This document shows positions 41,366-50,861 of a stretch of 64,000 bases of DNA, in pieces (position 1 is the stretch's first letter; each line of letters begins with the position of its first letter). The notes under the pieces were generated by a model. The model ran no database searches, had not been told where the DNA came from, and saw nothing but the letters and a program-made list of their open reading frames with translations. This DNA comes from Thermoactinomyces intermedius (lineage in GTDB: Bacteria > Bacillota > Bacilli > Thermoactinomycetales > Thermoactinomycetaceae). The stretch lies in the NCBI RefSeq assembly GCF_016055025.1, contig NZ_JAECVW010000003.1; one strand, given 5' to 3'. Both the position numbers and the translations under genes were made by a program.

Positions 41366-42817
41366 ATGAATTTTAAAGGCAGGACCGTCGCGATCATTAC
41401 GGTTGTGACCATGATTTTCAGCAGTTTGCTGACTGTGCTGGTTGTGGGTGACGGGGGGTTGATTGATCAACTGGAATCCGGAACCCTGTTTTCTTTTGAC
41501 CGGTCTCAATCATTTGAAACACACGAGGAGAAATTAAAGCAAGCATATCAAACGATTACTTCTTCTTATTTACATAAAGTAAATGAAGAACAATTGATTG
41601 ACGGCGCCATCAAAGGAATGATCGAATCCCTGGGGGATCCTTATTCCGCCTATATGAGTCCGAAAGAAGCCGCGCAATTTGAGGAAGATTTGCAGTCTTC
41701 CTTTACGGGAATCGGCGCCGAAGTGACATTGACCAACGGCCAAGTGACCATTATTGCGCCAATCAAGGATTCGCCTGCGGAAAAAGCCGGATTGCGTGCC
41801 GGCGACCAGGTGTTAAAAGTCAACGGGCAAAGCCTGGAAGGAATGGACCTTCAGGAGGCAGTCAGCAAAATCCGCGGTCCGAAGGGGACCAAAGCCCAAT
41901 TGCTCATTTCCCGTCCTGGCGTCAGTGAACCGCTGAACATTACGGTGGTGCGTGATGAAATTTCGCTTCAAACCGTAGAAGCAACGATGTTGCCTGACAA
42001 AATCGGACGGATCACTTTGACGCAGTTTTCGGAAAATACAGCTGAAGATTTTGCCAAAGAGCTGAAAAAACTGGAGGAGCAGGGGATCAACGGGCTGATC
42101 ATTGACGTGCGCGGGAACCCGGGCGGCCTTTTGCAGTCTGTATTGGAAATTTGTGACCAATTGGTGCCCGGTAAAAAACGTGTCTTGATGACGGAGGATA
42201 AGTCGGGAAACCGCACGGAATACCATTCCAAACTGGAAACCAAAAAACCTTATCCCATCACGGTTTTGATTGACAAAGGGAGTGCGAGTGCGTCTGAAAT
42301 CCTCGCGGCCGCTTTAAAAGAATCCGGTGGATATCCGTTGGTCGGGGAAACCACTTTCGGCAAAGGAACGGTTCAGACCACCAAGTCCTTTGATGACGGC
42401 AGCAACTTGAAACTGACCATTGCCAAATGGTTGACGCCGGAAGGCAACTGGATTGATCAGCATGGCGGAACCAAAGGCATCAAACCGGATGTTCCCGTGA
42501 AGAAACCCGCGTATGCCAATGTGCTTCCTCCCCAGCCGGATGCGCCGCTGAAAAAAGATGATAATTCAACCGAAGTCAAAAATATGCAGTTGATTTTGGA
42601 TGCGCTGGGTTACCATCCGGGTCGCACAGACGGATACTTTGACGGTTCGACCGAACAGGCTGTCAAGTCCTTCCAAAAGAAAGAAGGAATTCCGGAGACG
42701 GGGCAACTTGATGAGGTCTCCTCCGAGAAATTGCGCCAAGCATTTATCAACTTTTTGCGCGACCCGAAAAATGATGTGACATTGCAGGTCGCAGTGGAGC
42801 TCTTGAAGAAAAAATAA
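41366..42817 (+). CDS. ctpB: C-terminal processing serine protease CtpB (S41)
   Basis: 483 residues from ATG 41366. An N-terminal signal anchor (about 7-30), a PDZ domain (about 95-185: GIGAEVTLTNGQVTII, SPAEKAGLRAGD), the S41 domain with the Ser nucleophile in DKGSASASEILAAAL and the Lys in GETTFGKGTVQTT, then a peptidoglycan-binding domain (MQLILDALGYHPGRTDGYF). In B. subtilis CtpB cleaves SpoIVFA, timing sigma-K activation between mother cell and forespore, and its gene lies in the same order with ftsEX and minJ. Confidence 0.95.
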   Translation: MNFKGRTVAIITVVTMIFSSLLTVLVVGDGGLIDQLESGTLFSFDRSQSFETHEEKLKQAYQTITSSYLHKVNEEQLIDGAIKGMIESLGDPYSAYMSPKEAAQFEEDLQSSFTGIGAEVTLTNGQVTIIAPIKDSPAEKAGLRAGDQVLKVNGQSLEGMDLQEAVSKIRGPKGTKAQLLISRPGVSEPLNITVVRDEISLQTVEATMLPDKIGRITLTQFSENTAEDFAKELKKLEEQGINGLIIDVRGNPGGLLQSVLEICDQLVPGKKRVLMTEDKSGNRTEYHSKLETKKPYPITVLIDKGSASASEILAAALKESGGYPLVGETTFGKGTVQTTKSFDDGSNLKLTIAKWLTPEGNWIDQHGGTKGIKPDVPVKKPAYANVLPPQPDAPLKKDDNSTEVKNMQLILDALGYHPGRTDGYFDGSTEQAVKSFQKKEGIPETGQLDEVSSEKLRQAFINFLRDPKNDVTLQVAVELLKKK

Positions 42818-42840
42818 AGGATTTGTCCGGGAAATATAGA

Positions 42841-42875
42841 AAATACCCCAATAATTTCCATTGGGGTATTTTTTT
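42841..42875 (+). terminator. Terminator after ctpB
   Basis: AATACCCCA pairs with TGGGGTATT around ATAATTTCCAT, followed by seven T. Confidence 0.92.
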
Positions 42876-42895
42876 ATGATATGGAGGAAGGCAAA

Positions 42896-44014
42896 TTGTG
42901 GTCCGTTTGGGAAGATCCGCTTTCTTTTTTGACCAAGTGGTTTTCAATTTTCATTCATCCGGCCTTTTGGCTGGGAACAGGGATGATCATGGTATATGTT
43001 TGGGTACGCAGGCGGTATGAAATCAAAAAGTTTCACAGTGTGTTGGAACCCAAGTTGGCTTTGTTGCTTCGGACAATTTTTTGGTCGTCGGTGGCCGGTT
43101 TGGCCGGTTCCCTGTGTTTGTCCGGGATCCGGTGGGAGATTCAACCCGGGGACTGGCTCATGGTTTGGAGCCTGACGCTCCTTTTTTCCGCCTTTGGCCT
43201 GCGCTTTGCTTGTCTTGCTTATTCTGCCGGCATGTTGTGCCTGGTTCACTATGGGGTGACGGAGACCACGTGGCTGGGCTCTTTCCCGGTTCCCGAAATG
43301 GTGTATGCTTTTCCTGCCCGGGACTGGTTATGGCTGATTGCCTCCAGTCACTGGTTGGAATGGGTTTTGATACGCTTGGATGGGGAGAACGGAGCTTATC
43401 CGGTTCAAGTCAATCAGGTGAGTGGATTCATGCTGAAAAAAGGCTGGCCGGTTCCTTTGCTGTTGAGCGGTCCAAATGGTTGGATTCCGCTTCCGGTTTT
43501 TTTGAGTTTTGCGCGGATGAATCTGTCGGGAATGTTAAAAAAACAAAAAAGGCAGACCTCCACCTTTATTTTGTTGTATGCCGTGATTTTAAGTTTGGGG
43601 CTGGCCTTTTCAGAAGGACGGGAGTCAGGGGAGTGGATCATGGCGGTCTTGGCGGTACTCGGGCATGAAGGGATTTATCTCGGAACCAAGTGGATGGAAA
43701 AACGTTCGACGCCGTATTTTGTTTCCAACCATCAAGGGGTGAAGGTTCTGGCGGTGATTCCGGATTCTCCGGCAGAAGCGATGGGACTAAGAACCGGCGA
43801 TGTGATCCAGCGCTGTAACGGCCGGCCCGTCCGGAGCATGGAAGAGCTGACCCGGGTGGCGGAAACGGCGACCCATTGCAAGCTGGCGGTGTTGGATGAA
43901 CACCAAAACCTGCACATCACCCAGAAAACATTGTTTGAGGATGACCCGGCTGATCTGGGAGTGATTCCGGCCCTTCCGGCGGACGAAAAAACCCGCATCC
44001 GGTCCACGTCCTGA
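42896..44014 (+). CDS. minJ: MinJ-like polytopic PDZ protein
   Basis: 372 residues from TTG 42896, just after GGAGGAAGG; ATG 42881 lies against the terminator and lacks a ribosome site. About six or seven membrane helices fill residues 10-255, then a C-terminal PDZ domain (VKVLAVIPDSPAEAMGLRTGDVIQ). MinJ bridges DivIVA and MinCD at division sites in B. subtilis, where it also neighbours ctpB. Sequence similarity is modest, so topology plus position carry the call. No swrA gene is seen beside it. Confidence 0.82.
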   Translation: MWSVWEDPLSFLTKWFSIFIHPAFWLGTGMIMVYVWVRRRYEIKKFHSVLEPKLALLLRTIFWSSVAGLAGSLCLSGIRWEIQPGDWLMVWSLTLLFSAFGLRFACLAYSAGMLCLVHYGVTETTWLGSFPVPEMVYAFPARDWLWLIASSHWLEWVLIRLDGENGAYPVQVNQVSGFMLKKGWPVPLLLSGPNGWIPLPVFLSFARMNLSGMLKKQKRQTSTFILLYAVILSLGLAFSEGRESGEWIMAVLAVLGHEGIYLGTKWMEKRSTPYFVSNHQGVKVLAVIPDSPAEAMGLRTGDVIQRCNGRPVRSMEELTRVAETATHCKLAVLDEHQNLHITQKTLFEDDPADLGVIPALPADEKTRIRSTS

Positions 44015-44060
44015 CTTTCCCGGTACCTCCGGGATTCAGGCACAAACCGGGAACATATCA

Positions 44061-44091
44061 AAAGCCTTTCCAGACCGGAAAGGCTTTTTTT
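44061..44091 (+). terminator. Terminator after minJ
   Basis: AAGCCTTTCC pairs with GGAAAGGCTT around AGACC, followed by seven T. Confidence 0.92.
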
Positions 44092-44097
44092 GGATTC

Positions 44098-44137
44098 GGA
44101 ACGAATGTTCTTATCAGGCATGTCCGTATGTTATAAT
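44098..44137 (+). promoter_or_regulatory. LexA (SOS) box and promoter of uvrBA
   Basis: GAAC-GAAT-GTTC at 44099-44110 fits the Bacillus SOS box core GAAC-N4-GTTC. TATAAT lies at 44132-44137, 29 bases before uvrB, so LexA would sit over the -35 region. Confidence 0.8.
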
Positions 44138-44165
44138 ACTTTCATGTGGAAATGAGGTGAGTCGG

Positions 44166-46145
44166 ATGGCAAAACAATTCCAACTGGTGTCAAATTTTGA
44201 ACCGCGTGGGGATCAACCGCAGGCGATTGAGAAACTGGTCCGCCAAATTCAGGGGGGAAACAAGTACCAAACCCTTTTGGGAGCCACGGGGACAGGGAAA
44301 ACTTTTACCATGGCTCAAACGATCGCCCGCGTCAACAAACCCACGCTGGTAATTGCGCACAACAAGACATTGGCGGCGCAGTTGTGCGGGGAGTTGAAGG
44401 AATTTTTCCCCCATAATGCCGTCGAATATTTTGTCAGTTATTATGATTATTATCAACCTGAAGCTTATATTCCGGCAACGGATACTTATATAGAAAAAGA
44501 TGCATCCATCAACGATGAAATTGACAAATTACGCCACTCGGCAACCAGCGCTCTGTTTGAGCGGGAAGATGTGATTATCGTCTCAAGTGTTTCTTGTATT
44601 TACGGCTTGGGTTCACCGACAGAATACCGGGATCTGGTCCTTTCCTTGCGAGTGGGAATGGAAAGGGACCGGAACGAAGTGTTGCGAAAGTTGGTTGATA
44701 TTCAATATGAACGAAACGATATCAATTTTGTGCGCGGAACATTCCGGGTGCGGGGCGATGTGGTGGAGATTTTCCCTGCTTCCCGGAGTGAACAAGCGGT
44801 CCGGGTGGAATTTTTCGGGGATGAGATTGACCGGATTCGCGAAATTGATGTCGTGACGGGAGAAATTATCGGGGAAAGGGAACATGTTGCCATTTTTCCG
44901 GCTTCTCACTATGTCACCCGTTCCGATGTGATGGAAAGGGCTTTGAAAGGGATTGAACAGGAGCTGGAAGAACGCCTCAAGGAACTGAGGGGGCAAGGAA
45001 AACTGCTGGAAGCGCAACGTTTGGAGCAGAGGACACGATATGACTTGGAAATGATGAGGGAAGTCGGATTTTGTTCCGGGATCGAGAACTATTCCCGCCA
45101 CTTGGTCGGCAAAAAGCCGGGGGAACCGCCTTACACGTTGTTGGACTTTTTCCCGAAAGACTTTTTGATCATTGTGGATGAATCCCATGTCACCATTCCG
45201 CAAATTCACGGGATGTACAACGGGGATCAGGCGCGAAAAGAGATGTTGGTGGAACACGGTTTCCGGCTCCCGTCGGCCAAAGACAACCGGCCGCTGAAGT
45301 TCAGTGAGTTTGAAGAGAAAATCAATCAAATCTTGTTTGTTTCCGCGACACCGGGGCCGTATGAATTGGAAAAATCGCCGGAAGTGGTGGAACAGATCAT
45401 CCGCCCGACCGGGTTGTTGGATCCGAAAATCCACATCCATCCGATCAAGGGGCAAATTGACCATCTGATCGGGATGATTCATGACCGCATCGAACGGGAT
45501 GAGCGTGTGCTGGTGACGACCCTGACGAAAAAAATGGCGGAGGATTTGACGGATTACCTGAAAGAAATGGGGATCAAAGTCCGCTATTTGCATTCGGATA
45601 TCAAAACCATTGAACGGATGAAAATCTTACGTGATCTGCGCTTGGGTGAATTTGATGTGTTGATTGGGATTAACCTGTTAAGGGAAGGATTGGATTTACC
45701 GGAAGTTTCCTTGGTGGCGATTTTGGATGCCGACAAGGAAGGCTTTTTGCGTTCGGAGCGTTCTTTGATCCAAACCATCGGCCGGGCTGCGCGAAATGCC
45801 CGCGGCGAAGTGGTGATGTATGCGGATAAGATCACCGACTCCATGAAAAAAGCGATTGATGAAACGGAGCGTCGTCGGCAAATTCAAGCGGCCTACAATA
45901 AAAAACACGGAATTGTCCCCCAAACGATTAAAAAAGATGTGCGTGAAGTGATTGAAGCGACCAAAGTGGCGGAACAAACCGCTGAATATGTGACAGGGAA
46001 ACAAACGAAGAAAATGAGCAAGTCTGAACGGAACAAGTTGATCCGCGACTTGGAAAAAGAAATGAAACAAGCCGCCAAAGAGTTGAATTTTGAACGTGCT
46101 GCCGAATTGCGAGATTTGATTATCGAATTGAAAGCGGAGGTTTAA
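44166..46145 (+). CDS. uvrB: Excinuclease ABC subunit B
   Basis: 659 residues from ATG 44166, behind GAGGTGA; GTG 44157 is in frame but less likely. UvrB verifies damage loaded by UvrA and recruits UvrC. Walker A GATGTGKTF, the beta-hairpin region YYDYYQPEAYIP, DESH box, helicase motifs through QTIGRAARN, and the C-terminal UvrC-binding UVR domain (EKEMKQAAKELNFERAAELRD) are all present. Four bases before uvrA, forming an SOS operon. Confidence 0.98.
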   Translation: MAKQFQLVSNFEPRGDQPQAIEKLVRQIQGGNKYQTLLGATGTGKTFTMAQTIARVNKPTLVIAHNKTLAAQLCGELKEFFPHNAVEYFVSYYDYYQPEAYIPATDTYIEKDASINDEIDKLRHSATSALFEREDVIIVSSVSCIYGLGSPTEYRDLVLSLRVGMERDRNEVLRKLVDIQYERNDINFVRGTFRVRGDVVEIFPASRSEQAVRVEFFGDEIDRIREIDVVTGEIIGEREHVAIFPASHYVTRSDVMERALKGIEQELEERLKELRGQGKLLEAQRLEQRTRYDLEMMREVGFCSGIENYSRHLVGKKPGEPPYTLLDFFPKDFLIIVDESHVTIPQIHGMYNGDQARKEMLVEHGFRLPSAKDNRPLKFSEFEEKINQILFVSATPGPYELEKSPEVVEQIIRPTGLLDPKIHIHPIKGQIDHLIGMIHDRIERDERVLVTTLTKKMAEDLTDYLKEMGIKVRYLHSDIKTIERMKILRDLRLGEFDVLIGINLLREGLDLPEVSLVAILDADKEGFLRSERSLIQTIGRAARNARGEVVMYADKITDSMKKAIDETERRRQIQAAYNKKHGIVPQTIKKDVREVIEATKVAEQTAEYVTGKQTKKMSKSERNKLIRDLEKEMKQAAKELNFERAAELRDLIIELKAEV

Positions 46146-46148
46146 GAC

Positions 46149-49028
46149 ATGTCGCAAGAAAAGATTGTCGTTCGCGGTGCACGGGTGCATAATCTGAAAA
46201 ACATTGATGTGACGATTCCGCGTGATCAGTTTGTCGTCATCACGGGGTTGAGCGGTTCCGGAAAGTCCTCACTTGCGTTTGACACCATTTATGCCGAAGG
46301 GCAACGTCGTTATGTCGAATCGCTTTCGGCTTATGCCCGCCAGTTTTTGGGGCAAATGGACAAGCCGGATGTCGATGGAATTGACGGGTTGTCCCCGGCG
46401 ATCTCCATCGACCAGAAAACGACGAGCCGCAATCCCCGTTCCACGGTCGGGACCGTGACCGAAATTTATGATTACCTGCGCTTGCTTTATGCGCGGGTGG
46501 GACATGCGTATTGTCCGGTGCATGGAATCGAGATTCAATCGCAAACCGTTCAGCAAATGGTGGATCGGATCATGGAATTGCCGGAGCGTTCCCGGATACA
46601 GATTTTGGCACCGGTCGTCAAAGGGCGAAAAGGGGAGCATATCAAGCTTTTAAAAGACATCAGCCGCCAAGGGTATGTGCGTGTCCGAATTGACGGGGAA
46701 CTCCGGGATTTGTCTGAAGAGATCAAACTGGAGAAAAACAAAAAGCATACCATCGAAGTGGTGGTGGACCGGATCATTGTCAAACAGGGCGTGAACACCC
46801 GGCTAACGGATTCTGTCGAGACCGCTCTGGCGATCAGTGATGGTGAGGTGCTGGTGGATGTGATCGGCGGAGAAGAACTGTTATTCAGCTCCAAGCTGGC
46901 TTGTCCGGAATGCGGGTTCAGCATCGAGGAATTGTCTCCGCGCATGTTCTCTTTTAACAGCCCGTACGGCGCGTGTCCGGCTTGTGACGGACTGGGAAAC
47001 CGGTTGGTGATCGATCCGCAGCTGGTGATTCCCGATCCGTCCCTTTCCCTGAACGAAGGAGCAATCGAGCCTTGGTCTTCTTCCAACGGCAATCATTATT
47101 ACGAACAACTGTTGAAAGCCGCTTGCGACCATTTCCAAATCGACATGGATAAGCCGTTTCAGGATTTGAGCCAAAAGGAAAAGGAAATTCTCCTTTACGG
47201 TTCCGACGAACGGTTTCCTTTCAGATATGTGAGAAACAGCGGTTTTGAACGGGAAGCCATGGCCCGGTTTGACGGGGTGGTGGGACATTTGAACCGCCGT
47301 TACAAAGAAACCGGTTCCGACATGGTGCGTGAGTATTTGGAAACCTATATGACAACCAAGTCTTGCCCTTCTTGCAAGGGGGCCCGCCTGAGAAAGGAGA
47401 TTCTTCATATCTACGTCGGCGGAAAAAACATCGATGAGGTCACCCGTCTCTCGATCAAAGAGGCGCTGGAATTTTTCCAAAACCTGTCTTTGTCGGACAA
47501 GGAAAACCAAATCGCTTATCAAGTGTTAAAAGAAATTAAAAGCCGGCTCGGTTTTTTGGTCAATGTGGGACTCGGTTATCTGAGTTTGTCCCGTGCGGCC
47601 GGGACATTGTCGGGGGGAGAAGCGCAACGGATTCGCCTGGCGACCCAGATCGGGTCCAAATTGATGGGGGTTTTGTATATTCTGGATGAGCCGAGCATCG
47701 GGCTCCATCAGAGAGACAACAATCGTTTGATTGCCACCCTCAAAGAGATGAGGGATTTGGGGAATACCTTGATTGTGGTGGAACATGACGAAGATACGAT
47801 GTTGGCGTGCGATTATATCATCGACATTGGTCCCGGTGCCGGGGCCCACGGGGGGAAAGTGGTTGCTGCCGGCACGCCGCAGGAATTGATGCAAAATGAG
47901 AAATCGTTGACAGGGGAATACTTGAGCGGCCGCCGTTTCATTCCCGTGCCGCAGAAGCGGAGAGAGCCGAACGGCAAATGGATCAAAGTGTCGGGAGCGC
48001 GGGAAAATAACCTGAAAAACATCGATGTTGCCTTTCCTCTCGGCGTTTTCACCTGTGTGACGGGTGTTTCCGGTTCGGGAAAAAGTACACTGGTCAATGA
48101 AATTTTGTTGAAAGGGTTGGCGCGCCGTCTGGGCAAAGCCAAAACGGTGCCCGGCAAGCACAAAAAAATTGAAGGCGCCGAACATTTGAATAAAATCATT
48201 AACATCGATCAATCTCCGATCGGGAGAACGCCGCGTTCCAATCCCGCAACGTACACCGGGGTGTTTGATGATATCCGCGAAGTGTTTGCATCCACGCCGG
48301 AAGCCAAGGTGAGAGGGTACAAGAAAGGGCGTTTCAGTTTCAACGTCAAAGGCGGACGGTGCGAAGCCTGCCGCGGGGACGGAATCATTAAGATTGAAAT
48401 GCACTTCCTGCCGGATGTCTACGTACCGTGTGAGCAATGCAAAGGGAAACGGTATAACCGGGAAACCTTGGAAGTGAAATATAAAGGAAAAAGCATTTCA
48501 GACGTCTTGGAAATGACGGTGGAGGAATCCTTGGACTTCTTTAAAAACATTCCCCGGATTCAACGGAAATTGCAAACCCTTTATGATGTGGGGCTGGGAT
48601 ATATCAAACTGGGACAGCCGGCCACGCAATTGTCCGGCGGGGAAGCCCAACGGGTGAAACTGGCTTCGGAGTTGTATAAACGGAGTCAAGGGCGGACGTT
48701 ATATGTGCTGGATGAACCCACCACCGGTCTTCACATCGATGATATCGCCCGGTTGCTCAAAGTGTTGGAGCGGCTGGTGGAAAACGGGGATACGGTGGTC
48801 GTCATTGAGCATAATCTGGATGTGATTAAAACGGCCGACTATCTGATTGACCTGGGGCCGGAAGGCGGAAGCGGCGGGGGAACGGTCGTCGCCAAAGGAA
48901 CACCGGAAGAAGTCGCCAAGAGCAAAGGATCTTATACCGGACAATTCTTGGCGCCGGTTTTGGAAAGAGACAAAAAACGCATGGAAAATCTGCTGGCAAA
49001 ACGGGAAGAAACCGCAACCCCGAAGTAA
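46149..49028 (+). CDS. uvrA: Excinuclease ABC subunit A
   Basis: 959 residues from ATG 46149. Tandem ABC halves: Walker A GLSGSGKSSLAFDT and GVSGSGKSTLVNE, two LSGGEAQR signatures, and zinc modules including CPECGF/CPACDG and CEACRGDG/CEQCKG. It recognises bulky DNA lesions as a dimer and loads UvrB. Complete and typical. Co-transcribed with uvrB. Confidence 0.98.
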   Translation: MSQEKIVVRGARVHNLKNIDVTIPRDQFVVITGLSGSGKSSLAFDTIYAEGQRRYVESLSAYARQFLGQMDKPDVDGIDGLSPAISIDQKTTSRNPRSTVGTVTEIYDYLRLLYARVGHAYCPVHGIEIQSQTVQQMVDRIMELPERSRIQILAPVVKGRKGEHIKLLKDISRQGYVRVRIDGELRDLSEEIKLEKNKKHTIEVVVDRIIVKQGVNTRLTDSVETALAISDGEVLVDVIGGEELLFSSKLACPECGFSIEELSPRMFSFNSPYGACPACDGLGNRLVIDPQLVIPDPSLSLNEGAIEPWSSSNGNHYYEQLLKAACDHFQIDMDKPFQDLSQKEKEILLYGSDERFPFRYVRNSGFEREAMARFDGVVGHLNRRYKETGSDMVREYLETYMTTKSCPSCKGARLRKEILHIYVGGKNIDEVTRLSIKEALEFFQNLSLSDKENQIAYQVLKEIKSRLGFLVNVGLGYLSLSRAAGTLSGGEAQRIRLATQIGSKLMGVLYILDEPSIGLHQRDNNRLIATLKEMRDLGNTLIVVEHDEDTMLACDYIIDIGPGAGAHGGKVVAAGTPQELMQNEKSLTGEYLSGRRFIPVPQKRREPNGKWIKVSGARENNLKNIDVAFPLGVFTCVTGVSGSGKSTLVNEILLKGLARRLGKAKTVPGKHKKIEGAEHLNKIINIDQSPIGRTPRSNPATYTGVFDDIREVFASTPEAKVRGYKKGRFSFNVKGGRCEACRGDGIIKIEMHFLPDVYVPCEQCKGKRYNRETLEVKYKGKSISDVLEMTVEESLDFFKNIPRIQRKLQTLYDVGLGYIKLGQPATQLSGGEAQRVKLASELYKRSQGRTLYVLDEPTTGLHIDDIARLLKVLERLVENGDTVVVIEHNLDVIKTADYLIDLGPEGGSGGGTVVAKGTPEEVAKSKGSYTGQFLAPVLERDKKRMENLLAKREETATPK

Positions 49029-49112
49029 GGAATCAATAATTGCAAGGAATTGCGGACAAACTGAATAATGCAAGACGTTCATCCACCACCTTACGACAAA
49101 GGAGTGATTCGA

Positions 49113-49322
49113 ATGGCAAGAAGAAACAGGCTTGTCGTTCCGGGTGCCAGAGAATCATTGGAGCAGATGAAGAACGAAATCGCTCAAGAATTCGGAGTCG
49201 AGTTGGGGGCTGACACCACAGCCCGTGCCAATGGGGCAGTAGGTGGAGAGATGACAAAACGTCTTGTGGCGCTGGGCTCCCAAGTCATGGAGCAACAGCG
49301 AAAAGGAAAAGCAGGGGAATGA
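49113..49322 (+). CDS. Alpha/beta-type small acid-soluble spore protein (SASP)
   Basis: 69 residues from ATG 49113, behind AAAGGAG. It has the family signature SLEQMKNEIAQEFGVELG, including the GPR protease cleavage site within EIAQEFGV, and the second conserved block GEMTKRLV. These proteins coat forespore DNA and protect it from UV and heat; their presence shows the organism sporulates. It should be a sigma-G gene, but I could not identify a clear sigma-G promoter. Own terminator. Confidence 0.95.
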   Translation: MARRNRLVVPGARESLEQMKNEIAQEFGVELGADTTARANGAVGGEMTKRLVALGSQVMEQQRKGKAGE

Positions 49323-49338
49323 TTTCCCCTGCTTTTTT
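49308..49338 (+). terminator. Terminator after the SASP gene
   Basis: GCAGGGGAA pairs with TTCCCCTGC across the stop codon, followed by a T-run. Confidence 0.9.
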
Positions 49339-49341
49339 ATG

Positions 49342-49572
49342 TCAACACCATCCCAAATCGCAATCGCTCACATACGAGTCAGGCGAAGGTTGGGATGGTG
49401 GGATGAGTGAAGAATGGATGTCTCCGTTTTTGAACTGATAGCCCTCTTCCAAATGAGGAAGCTTTTCGTCCAACGGAATATGGCCGATGGTTTTTCCATG
49501 ATGATATAAGACCACTTTGCCATTTTTAATTTTTCCAACAACCTCGGATGTGATTTTTTGATGGCGATCCAT
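49342..49572 (-). CDS. Small hypothetical protein, possibly DUF2553/YusG-like
   Basis: 76 residues from ATG 49572 (MDRHQKITSEVVGKIKNG), about 11 bases after AAGGAGG; ATG 49581 is an alternative but only two bases from the same site. The TSEVVGKIKNGKVVLYHHG segment resembles the small Bacillus YusG (DUF2553) proteins; the likeness is from memory and weak. The C-terminus has two cysteines (SDCDLGWC). Isolated on the minus strand, convergent with the SASP gene. Confidence 0.65.
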   Translation of the reverse strand: MDRHQKITSEVVGKIKNGKVVLYHHGKTIGHIPLDEKLPHLEEGYQFKNGDIHSSLIPPSQPSPDSYVSDCDLGWC

Positions 49573-49862
49573 TTCGTCCATCCCCTCCTTGCTGAAAAAC
49601 CCAAAGATAAGTATACCCGTGGCATGACCCCTGAATGCAGGAAAGGGCTGATTCATTGTATTCTTACAATAGCACGGCCATATATTAAAGTCAATATCAA
49701 TTTATAATAATTATAAAATGAGATTAATTATTAGTCAAATGCGGGGATCAAAAATGCGTTTGGTTTCATGATTTTATTCATCGTGAATACAGTGTATTAA
49801 AGATGGGAAAGAAATCATGATACAATAAAAGAGAAGATCGGTTTGAAAAGAGGAGGAGAGAG

Positions 49863-50273
49863 ATGTATTCATATGTCGTGGATGTGAAAGGGGCTACGAC
49901 GGAGCAGGTGCTAAAACGTTTGGAGGAAAAAATCGCCGAGCATAAATTCCGATTATTGTGGAAGTATGATATTTCCACCAAATTGTTTGAACAAGGAATC
50001 CGGTTCAATCAGCCTTATTACATTCTTGAATTGTCCCACGCCGATTTGACCAAACAGCTGTTAACCGAACATCCCGACTGTGGATTTTTGCTTCCGGCCA
50101 AATGCATGGTTTACTGGGATCAAGAAAAAAATACCGTACGAGTCGGTGTTCTCCGCCCGAGCGAATTGGCCAAAGAAGTGGAAAGTGAACGGGTGAAAAG
50201 GATTGCCGGGCAACTGGAGAAAAGACTGGTCGAAATGGTGAACCAATGCACGGGAGAAGAAATGGCATCTTGA
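49863..50273 (+). CDS. DUF302 family protein
   Basis: 136 residues from ATG 49863, behind AAAGAGGAGGAG. The central block YYILELSHADLTKQLL and GFLLPAKCMVYWD matches the DUF302 fold, whose members bind small ligands or metals but have no agreed function. The last 35 residues (VESERVKRIAGQLEKRLVEM) form a helix. It stands alone between small genes; the AT-rich 280 bases upstream (49582-49862) hold no element I recognise. Confidence 0.85.
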   Translation: MYSYVVDVKGATTEQVLKRLEEKIAEHKFRLLWKYDISTKLFEQGIRFNQPYYILELSHADLTKQLLTEHPDCGFLLPAKCMVYWDQEKNTVRVGVLRPSELAKEVESERVKRIAGQLEKRLVEMVNQCTGEEMAS

Positions 50274-50483
50274 GGCTTGTGTGATGCGGGAAGCGGGACG
50301 CCGGCTTTTCCGGACAGCCCTGGTCCGATTTTAAAAAAGACAGCCATGGCGGTGGAGGGGATTCCGTAAAGTTCTGCTCCTTCATCCGGGACAGAGGGAG
50401 ATTCAAGAAAAGGGTTGATTGTTCACAAAGCATTTTATATCTTTGTACAATCGGGTATGAATGGAATAAGGAGGGGAATGTTT

Positions 50484-50819
50484 ATGAGAATCCTGTTAAA
50501 AATCATCGTGGGCGCCATTGCTGTCTTTCTTGCTTCCCAATTGGTCACGGGAATTGAAGTGGAAAGCTGGAAAGCCGCGCTTTTCGCGTCGATTGCACTG
50601 AGTATCATCAATCTGATTGTCCGGCCGGTCATCAAGGTGTTGACTTTGCCCATCACTATTTTGACATTGGGCTTGTTTTCATTTGTGATTAATACGTTCA
50701 TGTTTTGGATGGCCAGCTTCTTTGTGGACGGGTTTGAAGTGGAAGGATTTGTCGCCGCATTTTTGGGGGCGTTGATCATGACCGTGGCCAACTGGATTTT
50801 GGGTTGGTTTACGGATTAA
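50484..50819 (+). CDS. yvlD: YvlD-like small membrane protein (phage holin family 4 superfamily)
   Basis: 111 residues from ATG 50484, behind AAGGAGGGG; ATG 50478 is in frame too. Four hydrophobic helices with the family motif NLIVRPVIKVLTLPITILTLGLF. In B. subtilis yvlD lies just upstream of hprK, in an envelope-stress operon controlled by sigma-W; here yvlA-C are absent and two minus-strand genes separate it from hprK. Despite the family name there is no evidence of holin activity. Confidence 0.9.
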   Translation: MRILLKIIVGAIAVFLASQLVTGIEVESWKAALFASIALSIINLIVRPVIKVLTLPITILTLGLFSFVINTFMFWMASFFVDGFEVEGFVAAFLGALIMTVANWILGWFTD

Positions 50820-50829
50820 CCGGCAACAT

Positions 50830-50861
50830 AAAAAGGCTTGTGTTTTGCACAAGCCTTTTTA
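50830..50861. terminator. Bidirectional terminator between yvlD and the DUF84 gene
   Basis: AAAAAGGCTTGTG pairs with CACAAGCCTTTTT around TTTTG; T-runs on both strands serve the two convergent genes. Confidence 0.9.

Noticed and set aside
46881..48437. Long minus-strand open frames within uvrA (and similar ones in metK, secA and argG)
   Set aside because: They lie opposite strongly conserved genes, have no ribosome sites and give composition-biased proteins without recognisable domains.
50484..50819. Phage holin, hinting at a prophage
   Set aside because: YvlD belongs to the holin family 4 superfamily by fold only; no phage genes or attachment sites lie nearby.
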